A stretch of DNA of 7,832 nucleotides from Betaproteobacteria bacterium (GCA_025362705.1 JANYFH010000369.1:1-7832); one strand, 5' to 3'. Shown: positions 1 through 5,961, counted from the first letter of the stretch. Numbers and translations are program-made. Notes: generated by a model not told the origin, from the sequence alone.

Positions 1-174
1 TTCAGCCGATTTCAAACCAGGCTCTTCAAAAATTACCGCTTTTACTTTCGTCGTAATTACCGAATCATCAATGTATTCGCCCGTACCTTCTTGTTTCGCG
101 GTGGACGCGCAACCAAGCATAAACATCATGGTGAAAGCAGCAAGAAATGCGGAAAAGCGTTTAAAGGTGTTCAT
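1..174 (-). CDS. BON-domain lipoprotein (OsmY-like), 3' part cut by window edge
   Basis: The first 58 codons are visible and the gene continues beyond base 1. The product begins with a short basic stretch (MNTFKRF), a hydrophobic core and a lipobox ending MLGC, so Cys22 should be lipidated and the protein anchored in the envelope. After a short linker comes the stretch YIDDSVITTKVKAVIFEEPG, typical of the opening helix of BON domains (OsmY family, thought to bind phospholipid or surface ligands in the periplasm). The start at 174 is chosen because an AGGAG Shine-Dalgarno lies about 8 bases upstream and the signal peptide begins there. It is the last visible gene of a minus-strand series of small envelope proteins. 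The second half of the BON domain cannot be seen, so the number of BON repeats is unknown. Family call is confident; the physiological role (osmotic or envelope stress) is inference. Confidence 0.85.
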   Translation of the reverse strand, partial: MNTFKRFSAFLAAFTMMFMLGCASTAKQEGTGEYIDDSVITTKVKAVIFEEPGLKSAE

Positions 175-318
175 GAAGTACTCTCCTGAGAAAGGGAAAC
201 AAGGGGAAAATAAAGGCAAGCGCCGGGACGCCCTCAAGGCAATAGTCTTGAATTTTGGTATTGCGAAAATCTGCTCTAACGAACCCAGATTGCAACAACA
301 CCAGCGTCAGGATCAAGG
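175..318. other. intergenic gap before the BON lipoprotein gene
   Basis: No convincing coding frame is seen on either strand. It holds the AGGAG ribosome-binding site of the lipoprotein gene (around 182-187, read on the minus strand). I could not identify a clear sigma-70 promoter or terminator, so the lipoprotein may be transcribed from its own unrecognised promoter or by read-through from the genes upstream. Confidence 0.4.
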
Positions 319-426
319 CTACAGATCAGCCAATACAGCGTCTGTGCGATTGCGTACAAAGCAGGCAATAGTGATTCCTAAAGCGTTTGCCACAATACCC
401 AAGGCGCTCGCAATTCTTCTTGTCAT
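319..426 (-). CDS. possible 35-residue membrane micro-protein (doubtful)
   Basis: A 35-codon reading frame starts at an ATG ten bases beyond the stop of the upstream exported-protein gene. It encodes a basic N-terminus (MTRRIAS), about 18 hydrophobic residues (ALGIVANALGITIACFV) and a polar tail. It would fit a single-pass inner-membrane peptide. I see no clear Shine-Dalgarno before the ATG and do not recognise the family. The same frame is open further upstream, but there it overlaps the better-supported gene at 437-748 out of frame. It could be a real small gene, a remnant, or chance. Confidence 0.22.
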   Translation of the reverse strand: MTRRIASALGIVANALGITIACFVRNRTDAVLADL

Positions 427-436
427 TCGAATAACG

Positions 437-748
437 TCACTGTGAAATCGATGCCACGCGCGCGAGGATTTTTCCCGGTTTGATTTTGAAATCGTCATCA
501 GCGGGTACGAAACATTCTGAGCGCGAGTTGGAAAAGTCCTGGTGTGCCCGATAGAGCGCTGCAACTGGAACTGCGCTTCTGTGAAAACCAACATCGCGCG
601 CAGATACGAATTCGACGACGCCATTGTGTCTATCGCTTGCCGACGCGCTAAAACCGTCAGCCGTGGTCGCTGGAATAGCCAAAGCGTAGGCGCAAATGCC
701 CACCATGGTTGCCACCGCAACCAATACGCCTTTGAGTGGTTTCGACAT
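437..748 (-). CDS. uncharacterised small exported protein (103 aa)
   Basis: I do not recognise this family. The predicted product starts MSKPLKGVLVAVATMVGI: a lysine-containing N-region, then a hydrophobic core of about 17 residues and an ALA-type signal peptidase region near residues 23-26 (AYALA), so export to the periplasm is likely. The mature part is mixed polar sequence with a single cysteine and no motif I can name. The start at 748 is preferred over the upstream start at 967, which would overlap the DUF3096-like gene almost completely. It is supported by a GGGAG sequence about 10-14 bases before the ATG. It lies 32 bases downstream of the DUF3096-like gene on the same strand, consistent with co-transcription. 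Codon use looks ordinary. It could also be a decayed gene; conservation in relatives would decide. Confidence 0.5.
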   Translation of the reverse strand: MSKPLKGVLVAVATMVGICAYALAIPATTADGFSASASDRHNGVVEFVSARDVGFHRSAVPVAALYRAHQDFSNSRSECFVPADDDFKIKPGKILARVASISQ

Positions 749-780
749 AAGCCGCTTTCTCCCACTCGTTTGTGCAAGAC

Positions 781-936
781 TTATCGCAGATGAAAGCTGC
801 CAGTACCGACGAGACCAAGAATTCCGATGGCAATCAAGTAAATCGCGACGATATAGTTCAGCAGCTTTGGCATGACGAGAATAAGAATGCCGGCGATCAG
901 TGAGATCAGTGGTCCAATACTCATGTTGAAATTCAT
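781..936 (-). CDS. DUF3096-like small membrane protein (51 aa)
   Basis: A 51-residue, very hydrophobic protein. The sequence around SIGPLISLIAGILILVMP, followed by KLLNYIVAIYLIAIGILGL, matches my recollection of the DUF3096 family: two short membrane helices separated by a P-K/R turn, of unknown function. The whole usual length of the family is present, so it looks intact. The in-frame start at 1020 would add an unlikely 28-residue N-terminus, so the internal ATG at 936 is chosen; a purine-rich stretch (GAAGAAAGAAA) lies upstream as a weak ribosome-binding site. It is the first gene of the minus-strand cluster that leads to the exported protein and the BON lipoprotein. Relatives of these families are often seen with stress-related small envelope genes; a role here is inference. 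Confidence 0.82.
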   Translation of the reverse strand: MNFNMSIGPLISLIAGILILVMPKLLNYIVAIYLIAIGILGLVGTGSFHLR

Positions 937-1063
937 GGTGATTTCTTTCTTCGTTGTCTGTAGACATGGGAGATACAGGCTAATCGTGAATTTAGCTGCC
1001 GTCGGTGCGCTGGCATACACAGCAATACGTCAACGCTGAAAATTACCGATGCGTGGATTGGGC

Positions 1064-1081
1064 GGCCAGAGGTGTCTGGCC
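1064..1081. repeat. short hairpin, 7-bp stem with 4-base loop
   Basis: GGCCAGA at 1064-1070 pairs perfectly with TCTGGCC at 1075-1081 around a GGTG loop. A competing pairing also exists: CCAGAGG (1066-1072) with CCTCTGG (1081-1087). There is no following T-run on either strand, so it does not look like an intrinsic terminator. Confidence 0.6.
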
Positions 1082-1108
1082 CTCTGGGGAACTTCTCGAA
1101 ACCTCCTG

Positions 1109-1198
1109 CCGTTCGCCGTGAGCTTGTCGAAGGGTTGGGTGGGCTAAGTTGAATCAAGGCCTGGCGCACTGGTGGTTCGACAGGCTCACCACGAACGG
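1109..1198. repeat. inverted pair of REP-like 25-mers
   Basis: The 25 bases at 1109-1133 and the reverse complement of 1174-1198 agree at 20 of 25 positions by eye; both contain CCGTTCG, GTGAGC and TGTCGAA in the same order. The 40-base spacer makes a BIME-like structure that could fold into one long imperfect stem. Each copy can also fold alone (GTTCG at 1175-1179 with CGAAC at 1192-1196). This core (GTTCG, GAGC, TGTCGAA) resembles a dispersed extragenic palindrome that I recall from many proteobacterial genomes. GGAG-type tetranucleotides flank the pair, as in REPs mobilised by RAYT transposases, but no transposase is present in this window. Confidence 0.65.
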
Positions 1199-1205
1199 AG
1201 GCAAA

Positions 1206-1247
1206 TATTGATCCGGCGATTAAATATGTTGAATCGCCGGATCAATA
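1206..1247. repeat. perfect 16-bp inverted repeat
   Basis: Bases 1206-1221 are perfectly complementary in reverse to 1232-1247 (core GATCCGGCGATT / AATCGCCGGATC), with a 10-base AT-rich loop. No T-tract follows on either strand. It starts 8 bases after the REP-like pair. A cruciform, a non-coding RNA hairpin, a mobile-element end or a large operator are all possible. Confidence 0.7.
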
Positions 1248-1273
1248 GAAGTTTCCTTTCGAGAAACTCCAGC

Positions 1274-1319
1274 ACTGGTGCGCCTTTCAGGCCGAAAACG
1301 TTCTGAAAGGCGCACCAGT
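1274..1319. repeat. perfect 17-bp inverted repeat
   Basis: ACTGGTGCGCCTTTCAG at 1274-1290 is perfectly complementary to 1303-1319, with a 12-base loop. On the plus strand it is followed by a T-rich but interrupted stretch (TTCTTGTGTTTATTAT), so it could act as an intrinsic terminator for an unseen plus-strand transcript. No plus-strand gene lies upstream, however. Nine bases of the stem (GCACTGGTG, 1272-1280) also occur just before the second REP-like copy (1166-1174). Confidence 0.7.
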
Positions 1320-1489
1320 TCTTGTGTTTATTATAAATATGCACCGCAAACGGCAAAGTACTTTCATCGCTTACTGTGCGCTAACAGACGGACGCGGTAC
1401 TGATCCGCAACGCACTATGCTTGTTGCTGCAGCTACCTGACGCGCCCCTCGCAATCTGCGACGCGGATACAAACACGCCGTTCACTTTC

Positions 1490-1495
1490 AAGAGG
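1490..1495 (+). promoter_or_regulatory. ribosome-binding site supporting an ATT start
   Basis: AAGAGG lies 7 bases before an in-frame ATT at 1503. No ATG, GTG or TTG occurs in this frame between the upstream stop (1401-1403) and the ATG at 1563, and that ATG has no good Shine-Dalgarno. This site is the main evidence for starting the PAS gene at 1503. Confidence 0.5.
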
Positions 1496-1502
1496 CAACA
1501 CA

Positions 1503-1892
1503 ATTTCATCTCCCAAACCGATACAAATTATTCTGGCCCGGCAACTGGCAAGCAGTCTTGCCATGCCTATCGTTATCGTCGACACGGAATGCGCGCTCAT
1601 TTATTACAACGAGCCCGCCGAATTGATTCTGGGTCAGCGCTTCGACGAAACCGGGGAAATGCCCGCTGCCGAATGGAGCAATCTCTTTGCGCTTGAAGAT
1701 GAAGCAAGGAATCCCATCGCACACGAAGGCCGGCCTCTGATGCTGGCGATTTCCGAGCGCAGACCCATCGCCCGAACCGTGTGGATGCGTTGTGAGAATC
1801 GCGAATGGCGGCATGTGAATCTCACCGCGTATCCGCTTATCGGCGAGGGCGGTCAGTTCCTCGGTGCGCAGATGATTTTCTGGGAAGTCTGA
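1503..1892 (+). CDS. stand-alone single-PAS-domain protein, probable ATT start
   Basis: A small cytoplasmic protein made of one PAS fold and no output domain (129 residues from 1503, 109 from the ATG at 1563). The pieces IVIVDTECALIYYNEPAE, a Y/F-N-E-P-A-E turn followed by LILGQRF, and the C-terminal strands ending LGAQMIFWEV are PAS hallmarks. Proteins of this type that I recall begin with a helix like PIQLILxRQLASYLAxPI immediately before the first PAS strand. Here the matching text (PKPIQIILARQLASSLAMPI) lies upstream of the first ATG, so translation should begin earlier. The best candidate is ATT at 1503 with AAGAGG 7 bases before it; ATT is a rare start known from infC. A base error or mutation of ATG is the alternative. 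The stop is one base before the metallohydrolase start, implying translational coupling. Ligand and partner are unknown. Confidence 0.8.
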   Translation: MSSPKPIQIILARQLASSLAMPIVIVDTECALIYYNEPAELILGQRFDETGEMPAAEWSNLFALEDEARNPIAHEGRPLMLAISERRPIARTVWMRCENREWRHVNLTAYPLIGEGGQFLGAQMIFWEV

Positions 1893-1893
1893 G

Positions 1894-2736
1894 ATGCAGG
1901 TCACCTTGTGGGGTACCCGCGGCTCGCTCGCCACGCCAGGCCCGGAGACAGCCCGGTACGGCGGCAACACTTCGTGCGTAGGCGTGATTGGCCGCGCTGG
2001 CACCGTGCTGGTATTGGATGCGGGAACCGGCATACGCCGTTTCGCAAAAACAATCCCCGATTCTGTGCGTCGCGTGGACGTACTTCTCACACATCTGCAC
2101 ATGGACCACATCCTTGGCCTGGGATTCTTCAGCCCGCTATATCGCGCCGATGTCGAAGTGCATATCTGGGGGCCAGCCAGTTCCACACAAAACCTGCAAG
2201 CCCGGCTCAAGCGCTATCTGTCACCGCCGCTGTTCCCGGTGCGACTGAACGAGCTCCCATGCAAGCTCCTGTTTCATGAAGTTCCGCGCGGTGACGCCGA
2301 CATCGGCGAGTTCCGCGTTTCGTCCGCACTGGTGTGCCACCCCGGCCCCACAGTCGGCTATCGCATCAAATCACCCGAAGGCCACGTGCTGACTTACCTG
2401 CCCGATCACGAACCAGCACTCGGCGCGCTGCGCTTTCCTGCTCTCCCGCGCGAGTGGACGTCGGGTGGAACGCTCGCGGCAAATGCGGATTTATTGATCC
2501 ACGATAGTCAGTACAGCGCTGCCGAATACGGCTGCCACTGCGGCTGGGGGCATAGCTCAATTAACCAGACACTGGATTTCGGCACACTGACCGGCGTGAA
2601 GGCGCTCGTGCCGTTTCATCACGACCCCGACCACACCGACGCGGATCTTGACCTTTTATTGACGCTGGCTGTTGAAAAGGCGCGGCCTGATTATCAGGTC
2701 ATGCCCGGTCTCGAGGGCACGGTATTTGAGCTGTAG
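1894..2736 (+). CDS. MBL-fold metallohydrolase (PhnP/RNase Z-like, COG1235 type)
   Basis: A 280-residue soluble metallo-beta-lactamase-fold hydrolase. It opens with the strand LWGTRGS and then YGGNTSC, typical of the subgroup. The metal-binding motif HxHxDH is intact at His67, His69, Asp71 and His72 (THLHMDHILG). Further likely ligands are His149 (VCHPG), Asp204 (LIHDSQY) and His242/243 (FHHDPDHTD). Asp171/His172 (LPDHEPA) and His220 (GWGHSS) are also typical of the family. Members cleave phosphodiester or phosphate-ester bonds in RNA, cyclic phosphates or nucleotides; the true substrate here cannot be read from sequence. The ATG lies one base after the PAS stop codon, with GGGAAG 6 bases before it inside the PAS gene, so the two are very likely made together. 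The nearby adenylate cyclase makes a cyclic-nucleotide phosphodiesterase role thinkable but unproven. Confidence 0.88.
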   Translation: MQVTLWGTRGSLATPGPETARYGGNTSCVGVIGRAGTVLVLDAGTGIRRFAKTIPDSVRRVDVLLTHLHMDHILGLGFFSPLYRADVEVHIWGPASSTQNLQARLKRYLSPPLFPVRLNELPCKLLFHEVPRGDADIGEFRVSSALVCHPGPTVGYRIKSPEGHVLTYLPDHEPALGALRFPALPREWTSGGTLAANADLLIHDSQYSAAEYGCHCGWGHSSINQTLDFGTLTGVKALVPFHHDPDHTDADLDLLLTLAVEKARPDYQVMPGLEGTVFEL

Positions 2737-2973
2737 ATGCTGAGAAAATACTCTGTACCCCCTGAAAACAGTCGTTCCCGCGCCGACGCTTGTGTTATAG
2801 ATAATTCGAGAAAGCACTGACTGCGCATAAATTGTTGGTCTATGTGCGACAACGTACAGTAAGCCGCCGTATTTTCAATATGATGAAGGGCAGTTGCTCG
2901 GCACGCTTGGAACGTTGCGCGTTTTCGGCCTCGCAATCCACCAGAGTCATTCACGCATTCACAAAGGTCGGCC
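2737..2973 (+). other. 237-base gap between metallohydrolase and kinase genes
   Basis: No gene-like frame is seen and no obvious hairpin plus T-run follows the metallohydrolase. The gap is long enough for a separate promoter for the kinase-cyclase pair. The best sigma-70-like candidate is TTGTTG (2832-2837), a 17-base spacer and TACAGT (2855-2860); both boxes are weak. AAAGG near 2960-2964 serves as ribosome-binding site for the kinase. Confidence 0.45.
2832..2860 (+). promoter_or_regulatory. weak sigma-70-like promoter candidate for kinase-cyclase operon
   Basis: TTGTTG and TACAGT are separated by 17 bases, with the -10-like box matching TATAAT at 4 of 6 positions and the -35-like box at 3 of 6. 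The spacing is ideal but the boxes are poor, and transcription would leave a leader of about 105 bases. Offered only as a candidate. Confidence 0.2.
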
Positions 2974-5946
2974 ATGCCCGCAACAACCCGCGAACCCGCA
3001 GTTCCCAATCCCATTACCACCGCGGCTGGCACAGCGGAAGGCATCACCGAGGTTCGGCGTCAGGAGGCGTTGCTAAAAACGGGAGCCTTGCAGAACGCGA
3101 TTCTCAACAGCGCCAACTTTTCAAGTATCGCCACCGACGCGAAAGGCGTCATCCAGATTTTTAACGTCGGTGCTGAACGCATGCTCGGCTATGCGGCCGC
3201 AGACGTGATGAACAAGATCACGCCCGCCGATATTTCCGATCCGCAGGAAGTGATCGCACGTGCCAAAGCGTTGAGCGTTGAACTCGCCACGCCGATTCAG
3301 CCGGGCTTTGAGGCGCTGGTGTTCAAGGCCTCGCGCGGCATCGAAGACATTTATGAGCTGACCTATATTCGCAAGGACGGCAGCCGCTTTCCCGCCGTGG
3401 TGTCGGTCACGGCGTTGCGCGATGCACAGGATGCGATCATCGGCTACCTTTTGATCGGTACCGATAACACCGCGCGCAAGCAAGCTGAGGAAGCGCTGCT
3501 CAAGGCGGGCGCATTGCAGAGCGCGATTTTCAACAGCGCCAACTTTTCAAGTATCGCCACCGACGCGAAAGGTGTGATCCAGATTTTCAACGTCGGTGCC
3601 GAACGCATGCTCGGCTACGCGGCCGCAGACGTGATGAACAAGATTACGCCCGCCGATATTTCGGATCCGCAGGAAGTGATCGCACGGGCCGAAGCCTTGA
3701 GCCTCGAACTGGGCACCCCAATCACGCCGGGTTTTGAAGCGCTGGTGTTCAAGGCCTCGCGCGGCATCGAAGACATTTATGAACTGACTTACTTTCGCAA
3801 GGATGGTAGCCGCTTTCCGGCTGTGGTGTCGGTCACCGCGCTGCGCGATGCACAGGAAGGCATCATCGGCTACCTACTGATTGGGACTGACAACACCGCG
3901 CGCAAACAAGCCGAAGAAGCGCTACTCAAGGCGGGCGCATTGCAGAGTGCGATTTTCAACAGCGCCAACTTTTCAAGTATCGCCACCGACGCGAAAGGCG
4001 TGATCCAGATTTTCAATATCGGTGCCGAGAGAATGCTGGGCTACAGCGCTGCGGAGGTGATGAACAAGATTACGCCCGCCGATATTTCGGATCCGCAGGA
4101 AGTGATCGCACGTGCCAAAGCGTTGAGCGTTGAGCTCGCCACGCCGATTCAGCCAGGTTTTGAGGCGCTGGTGTTCAAGGCTTCGCGCGGCATCGAAGAC
4201 ATTTATGAGCTGACCTACATTCGCAAGGACGGCACCCGCTTTCCCGCCGTGGTGTCGGTCACGGCGCTACGCGATGCGCAGGGCGGGATCATCGGCTACC
4301 TTCTAATCGGTACCGACAATACGGCCAGAAAACTCGTGGAAGCAGAGCAAAGAAAGCTCGATCAGCGTTTGCGCGACCAGCAGTTCTACACACGCTCGCT
4401 CATCGAGTCCAACATCGACGCGCTAATGACGACCGATCCGTCGGGCATCATTACCGACGTAAACAAGCAGATGGAAGCGCTCACCGATTGCACGCGTGAC
4501 GAGTTGATTGGTGCGCCGTTCAAGAATTACTTCACCGATCCGGAGCGGGCTGAAGCGGGAATCAAGTTGGTGTTAAGCGAAAAAAAGGTCTCCAACTACG
4601 AGCTCACCGCGCGCGCCAGAGACGGCAAGGAAACAGTGGTGTCGTATAACGCGACCACCTTCTATGATCGAGACAGAACACTGCAAGGCGTGTTTGCCGC
4701 CGCGCGCGATATCACTGAGAGGAAACGTCTCGATCAGGCGCTCCAGGAAACCAACGTTGAACTGGAGAGCGCCAAGGTAGTGGCGGAAAAAGCCAACCTT
4801 GCCAAGTCAGATTTTCTGTCCAGCATGAGCCACGAGCTTCGTTCGCCGCTCAACGCGATACTAGGGTTCGCCCAGTTGATGGACTCTGACTCGCCGCCGG
4901 CATCTCCCACCCAAAAAGCCAGCATCGACCAGATCTTGCACGCGGGATGGTATCTGCTGGAACTCATCAACGAAATTCTCGATCTCGCAGTAGTTGAGTC
5001 CGGAAAGCTGACGTTGTCGGCCGAACCGGTGTCGCTGGCCGACGTCTTGACCGAATGCCGCGCCATGATCGAGCCGCAAGCGCAAAAGCGCGGTATCACG
5101 CTGAGTTTTCCTGCGTTCGATGTTCCGCCGTTTGTAAGTGCTGATCGCACGCGGCTCAAACAAGTGCTCATCAACTTTCTGTCCAACGCGATCAAATACA
5201 ACAAACCGGGCGGAACGGTTATTGTGGAATGCAACACAGGTAAATCCGGGGGTACGCGCATCAGCGTCAGAGACTCGGGCGAAGGTTTGGCCGCAGAAAA
5301 GCTGGCACAGCTTTTCCAGCCTTTCAACCGGCTCGGGCAGGAAACCAGCACCGAGGAGGGCACCGGTATCGGCCTCGTGATGAACAAGCGATTGGTCGAA
5401 CTGATGGGCGGCGTAATTGGCGTGGAGAGCAAGGTGGGCGCGGGAAGCGAGTTCTGGTTTGAATTGAGCTCGGCTTCTGCACCTCAGTTTACGTTTGAAA
5501 AACCCAAAACCGCCGTACAGGTCGAGGTGCAGGCCCATCGCGGCGCGGCGCTGCACACCCTGCTCTACGTCGAGGACAATCTCGCCAATCTGACACTCGT
5601 CGAGCAGCTTATCGCGCGTCGTCCCGAAATGCGGCTGCTAACAGCAACCGACGGAATTTTCGGCATCAAACTCGCACGCGAAAATTTGCCGGAGGTGATC
5701 CTGATGGACATAAATTTGCCCGGTATCAGCGGTATCCAGGCGCTGAAAATAATCCGTGAAGATCCGCTCACGGCACACATCCCCGTGCTCGCCATCAGCG
5801 CCAATGCCATGTCGGCCGATATCAAGAAAGGCATGGAGGCAGGATTCTTCGCCTACCTCACCAAGCCGATCAAAGTCAGTGAATTCATGGCTGCGCTAAA
5901 TGCCGCGCTGAAATTCGCCGCGAAACACGCTGAAAAAAGCAAATAG
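2974..5946 (+). CDS. soluble multi-PAS hybrid histidine kinase with C-terminal receiver
   Basis: A 990-residue cytoplasmic sensor kinase with no membrane segment. In order it has a short variable N-terminus (1-30) and three near-identical 142-residue PAS units (31-172, 173-314, 315-456), each ending GTDNTARK. A divergent fourth PAS follows (about 470-583, ending DITERKR), then a coiled segment and a HisKA domain with phospho-acceptor His620 (SHELRSPLNA). The HATPase_c domain has N-box Asn738, DSGEG at 767-771 and GTGIGL at 796-801. The C-terminal receiver has acidic pocket Glu867/Asp868, phospho-acceptor Asp912 (LMDINLPG) and Lys964 (LTKPI). All catalytic residues are present. No Hpt domain is attached, so transfer onward is either direct from His620 or via an unlinked Hpt. 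The start has AAAGG upstream at good spacing and is the first ATG in frame. The response regulator-cyclase gene follows after 15 bases and is the obvious partner. The PAS ligand is unknown; no LOV flavin-cysteine motif is seen. Confidence 0.95.
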   Translation: MPATTREPAVPNPITTAAGTAEGITEVRRQEALLKTGALQNAILNSANFSSIATDAKGVIQIFNVGAERMLGYAAADVMNKITPADISDPQEVIARAKALSVELATPIQPGFEALVFKASRGIEDIYELTYIRKDGSRFPAVVSVTALRDAQDAIIGYLLIGTDNTARKQAEEALLKAGALQSAIFNSANFSSIATDAKGVIQIFNVGAERMLGYAAADVMNKITPADISDPQEVIARAEALSLELGTPITPGFEALVFKASRGIEDIYELTYFRKDGSRFPAVVSVTALRDAQEGIIGYLLIGTDNTARKQAEEALLKAGALQSAIFNSANFSSIATDAKGVIQIFNIGAERMLGYSAAEVMNKITPADISDPQEVIARAKALSVELATPIQPGFEALVFKASRGIEDIYELTYIRKDGTRFPAVVSVTALRDAQGGIIGYLLIGTDNTARKLVEAEQRKLDQRLRDQQFYTRSLIESNIDALMTTDPSGIITDVNKQMEALTDCTRDELIGAPFKNYFTDPERAEAGIKLVLSEKKVSNYELTARARDGKETVVSYNATTFYDRDRTLQGVFAAARDITERKRLDQALQETNVELESAKVVAEKANLAKSDFLSSMSHELRSPLNAILGFAQLMDSDSPPASPTQKASIDQILHAGWYLLELINEILDLAVVESGKLTLSAEPVSLADVLTECRAMIEPQAQKRGITLSFPAFDVPPFVSADRTRLKQVLINFLSNAIKYNKPGGTVIVECNTGKSGGTRISVRDSGEGLAAEKLAQLFQPFNRLGQETSTEEGTGIGLVMNKRLVELMGGVIGVESKVGAGSEFWFELSSASAPQFTFEKPKTAVQVEVQAHRGAALHTLLYVEDNLANLTLVEQLIARRPEMRLLTATDGIFGIKLARENLPEVILMDINLPGISGIQALKIIREDPLTAHIPVLAISANAMSADIKKGMEAGFFAYLTKPIKVSEFMAALNAALKFAAKHAEKSK
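3064..4341 (+). repeat. three tandem 426-bp PAS-encoding repeats
   Basis: Three direct copies in frame within the kinase gene: 3064-3489, 3490-3915 and 3916-4341, each exactly 426 bases (142 codons) with no indels. By eye, copies 1 and 2 differ at 10 residues, 1 and 3 at 11, and 2 and 3 at 12 of 142. Long stretches are identical in DNA as well. Copy 3 resembles copy 2 in its first 40 percent and copy 1 afterwards, indicating exchange between copies. Confidence 0.93.
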
Positions 5947-5961
5947 CGCGGAGCCACGCTC

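Larger units (their letters stand above)
937..1502. other. divergent intergenic region rich in palindromes
   Basis: About 570 bases between divergently oriented genes (left unit leaves on the minus strand, right unit on the plus strand). No reading frame looks like a gene. The region holds, from left to right, a 7-bp hairpin (1064-1081), an inverted pair of REP-like 25-mers (1109-1198), a perfect 16-bp stem (1206-1247) and a perfect 17-bp stem (1274-1319). It then has an AT-rich patch (1327-1341) and about 150 unremarkable bases before the PAS gene. Promoters for both units should lie here, but I could not assign them with confidence. Confidence 0.7.

Noticed and set aside
1028..1033. TTGACG -35-like box on the minus strand upstream of the DUF3096-like gene
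   Set aside because: No acceptable -10 hexamer lies 16-18 bases downstream (the matching position reads GCGCAC), so no promoter call was made.
1274..1319. attC-like recombination site
   Set aside because: The palindrome is perfect and lacks the conserved RYYYAAC/GTTRRRY ends and the bulged bases expected of an attC site, and no integron cassette structure surrounds it.
1421..1696. Plus-strand 91-codon frame starting with ATG before the PAS domain
   Set aside because: It is out of frame with the PAS domain and its translation from about 1560 onward is the arginine- and histidine-rich shadow of the PAS gene. It was considered as the true N-terminus by frameshift, but its text has no match to the expected PAS-preceding helix, while the PAS frame itself supplies that helix.
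1506..2210. Minus-strand 234-codon open frame across the PAS and metallohydrolase genes
   Set aside because: It is antisense to two genes with intact motifs, has low-complexity composition and shows no recognisable domain.
3064..4341. Assembly artefact as the source of the triple repeat
   Set aside because: The copies differ at many scattered positions with unique variants in each, and the frame is intact throughout, so simple duplication by mis-assembly is unlikely. A collapse of additional copies cannot be excluded from sequence alone.
4734..5556. Two long minus-strand frames (about 230 codons each) inside the kinase gene
   Set aside because: Both are antisense shadows of the HisKA/HATPase region, rich in Ser, Arg and Leu, with no recognisable domain. 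GC-skewed codon use in the real gene keeps the opposite frames open.
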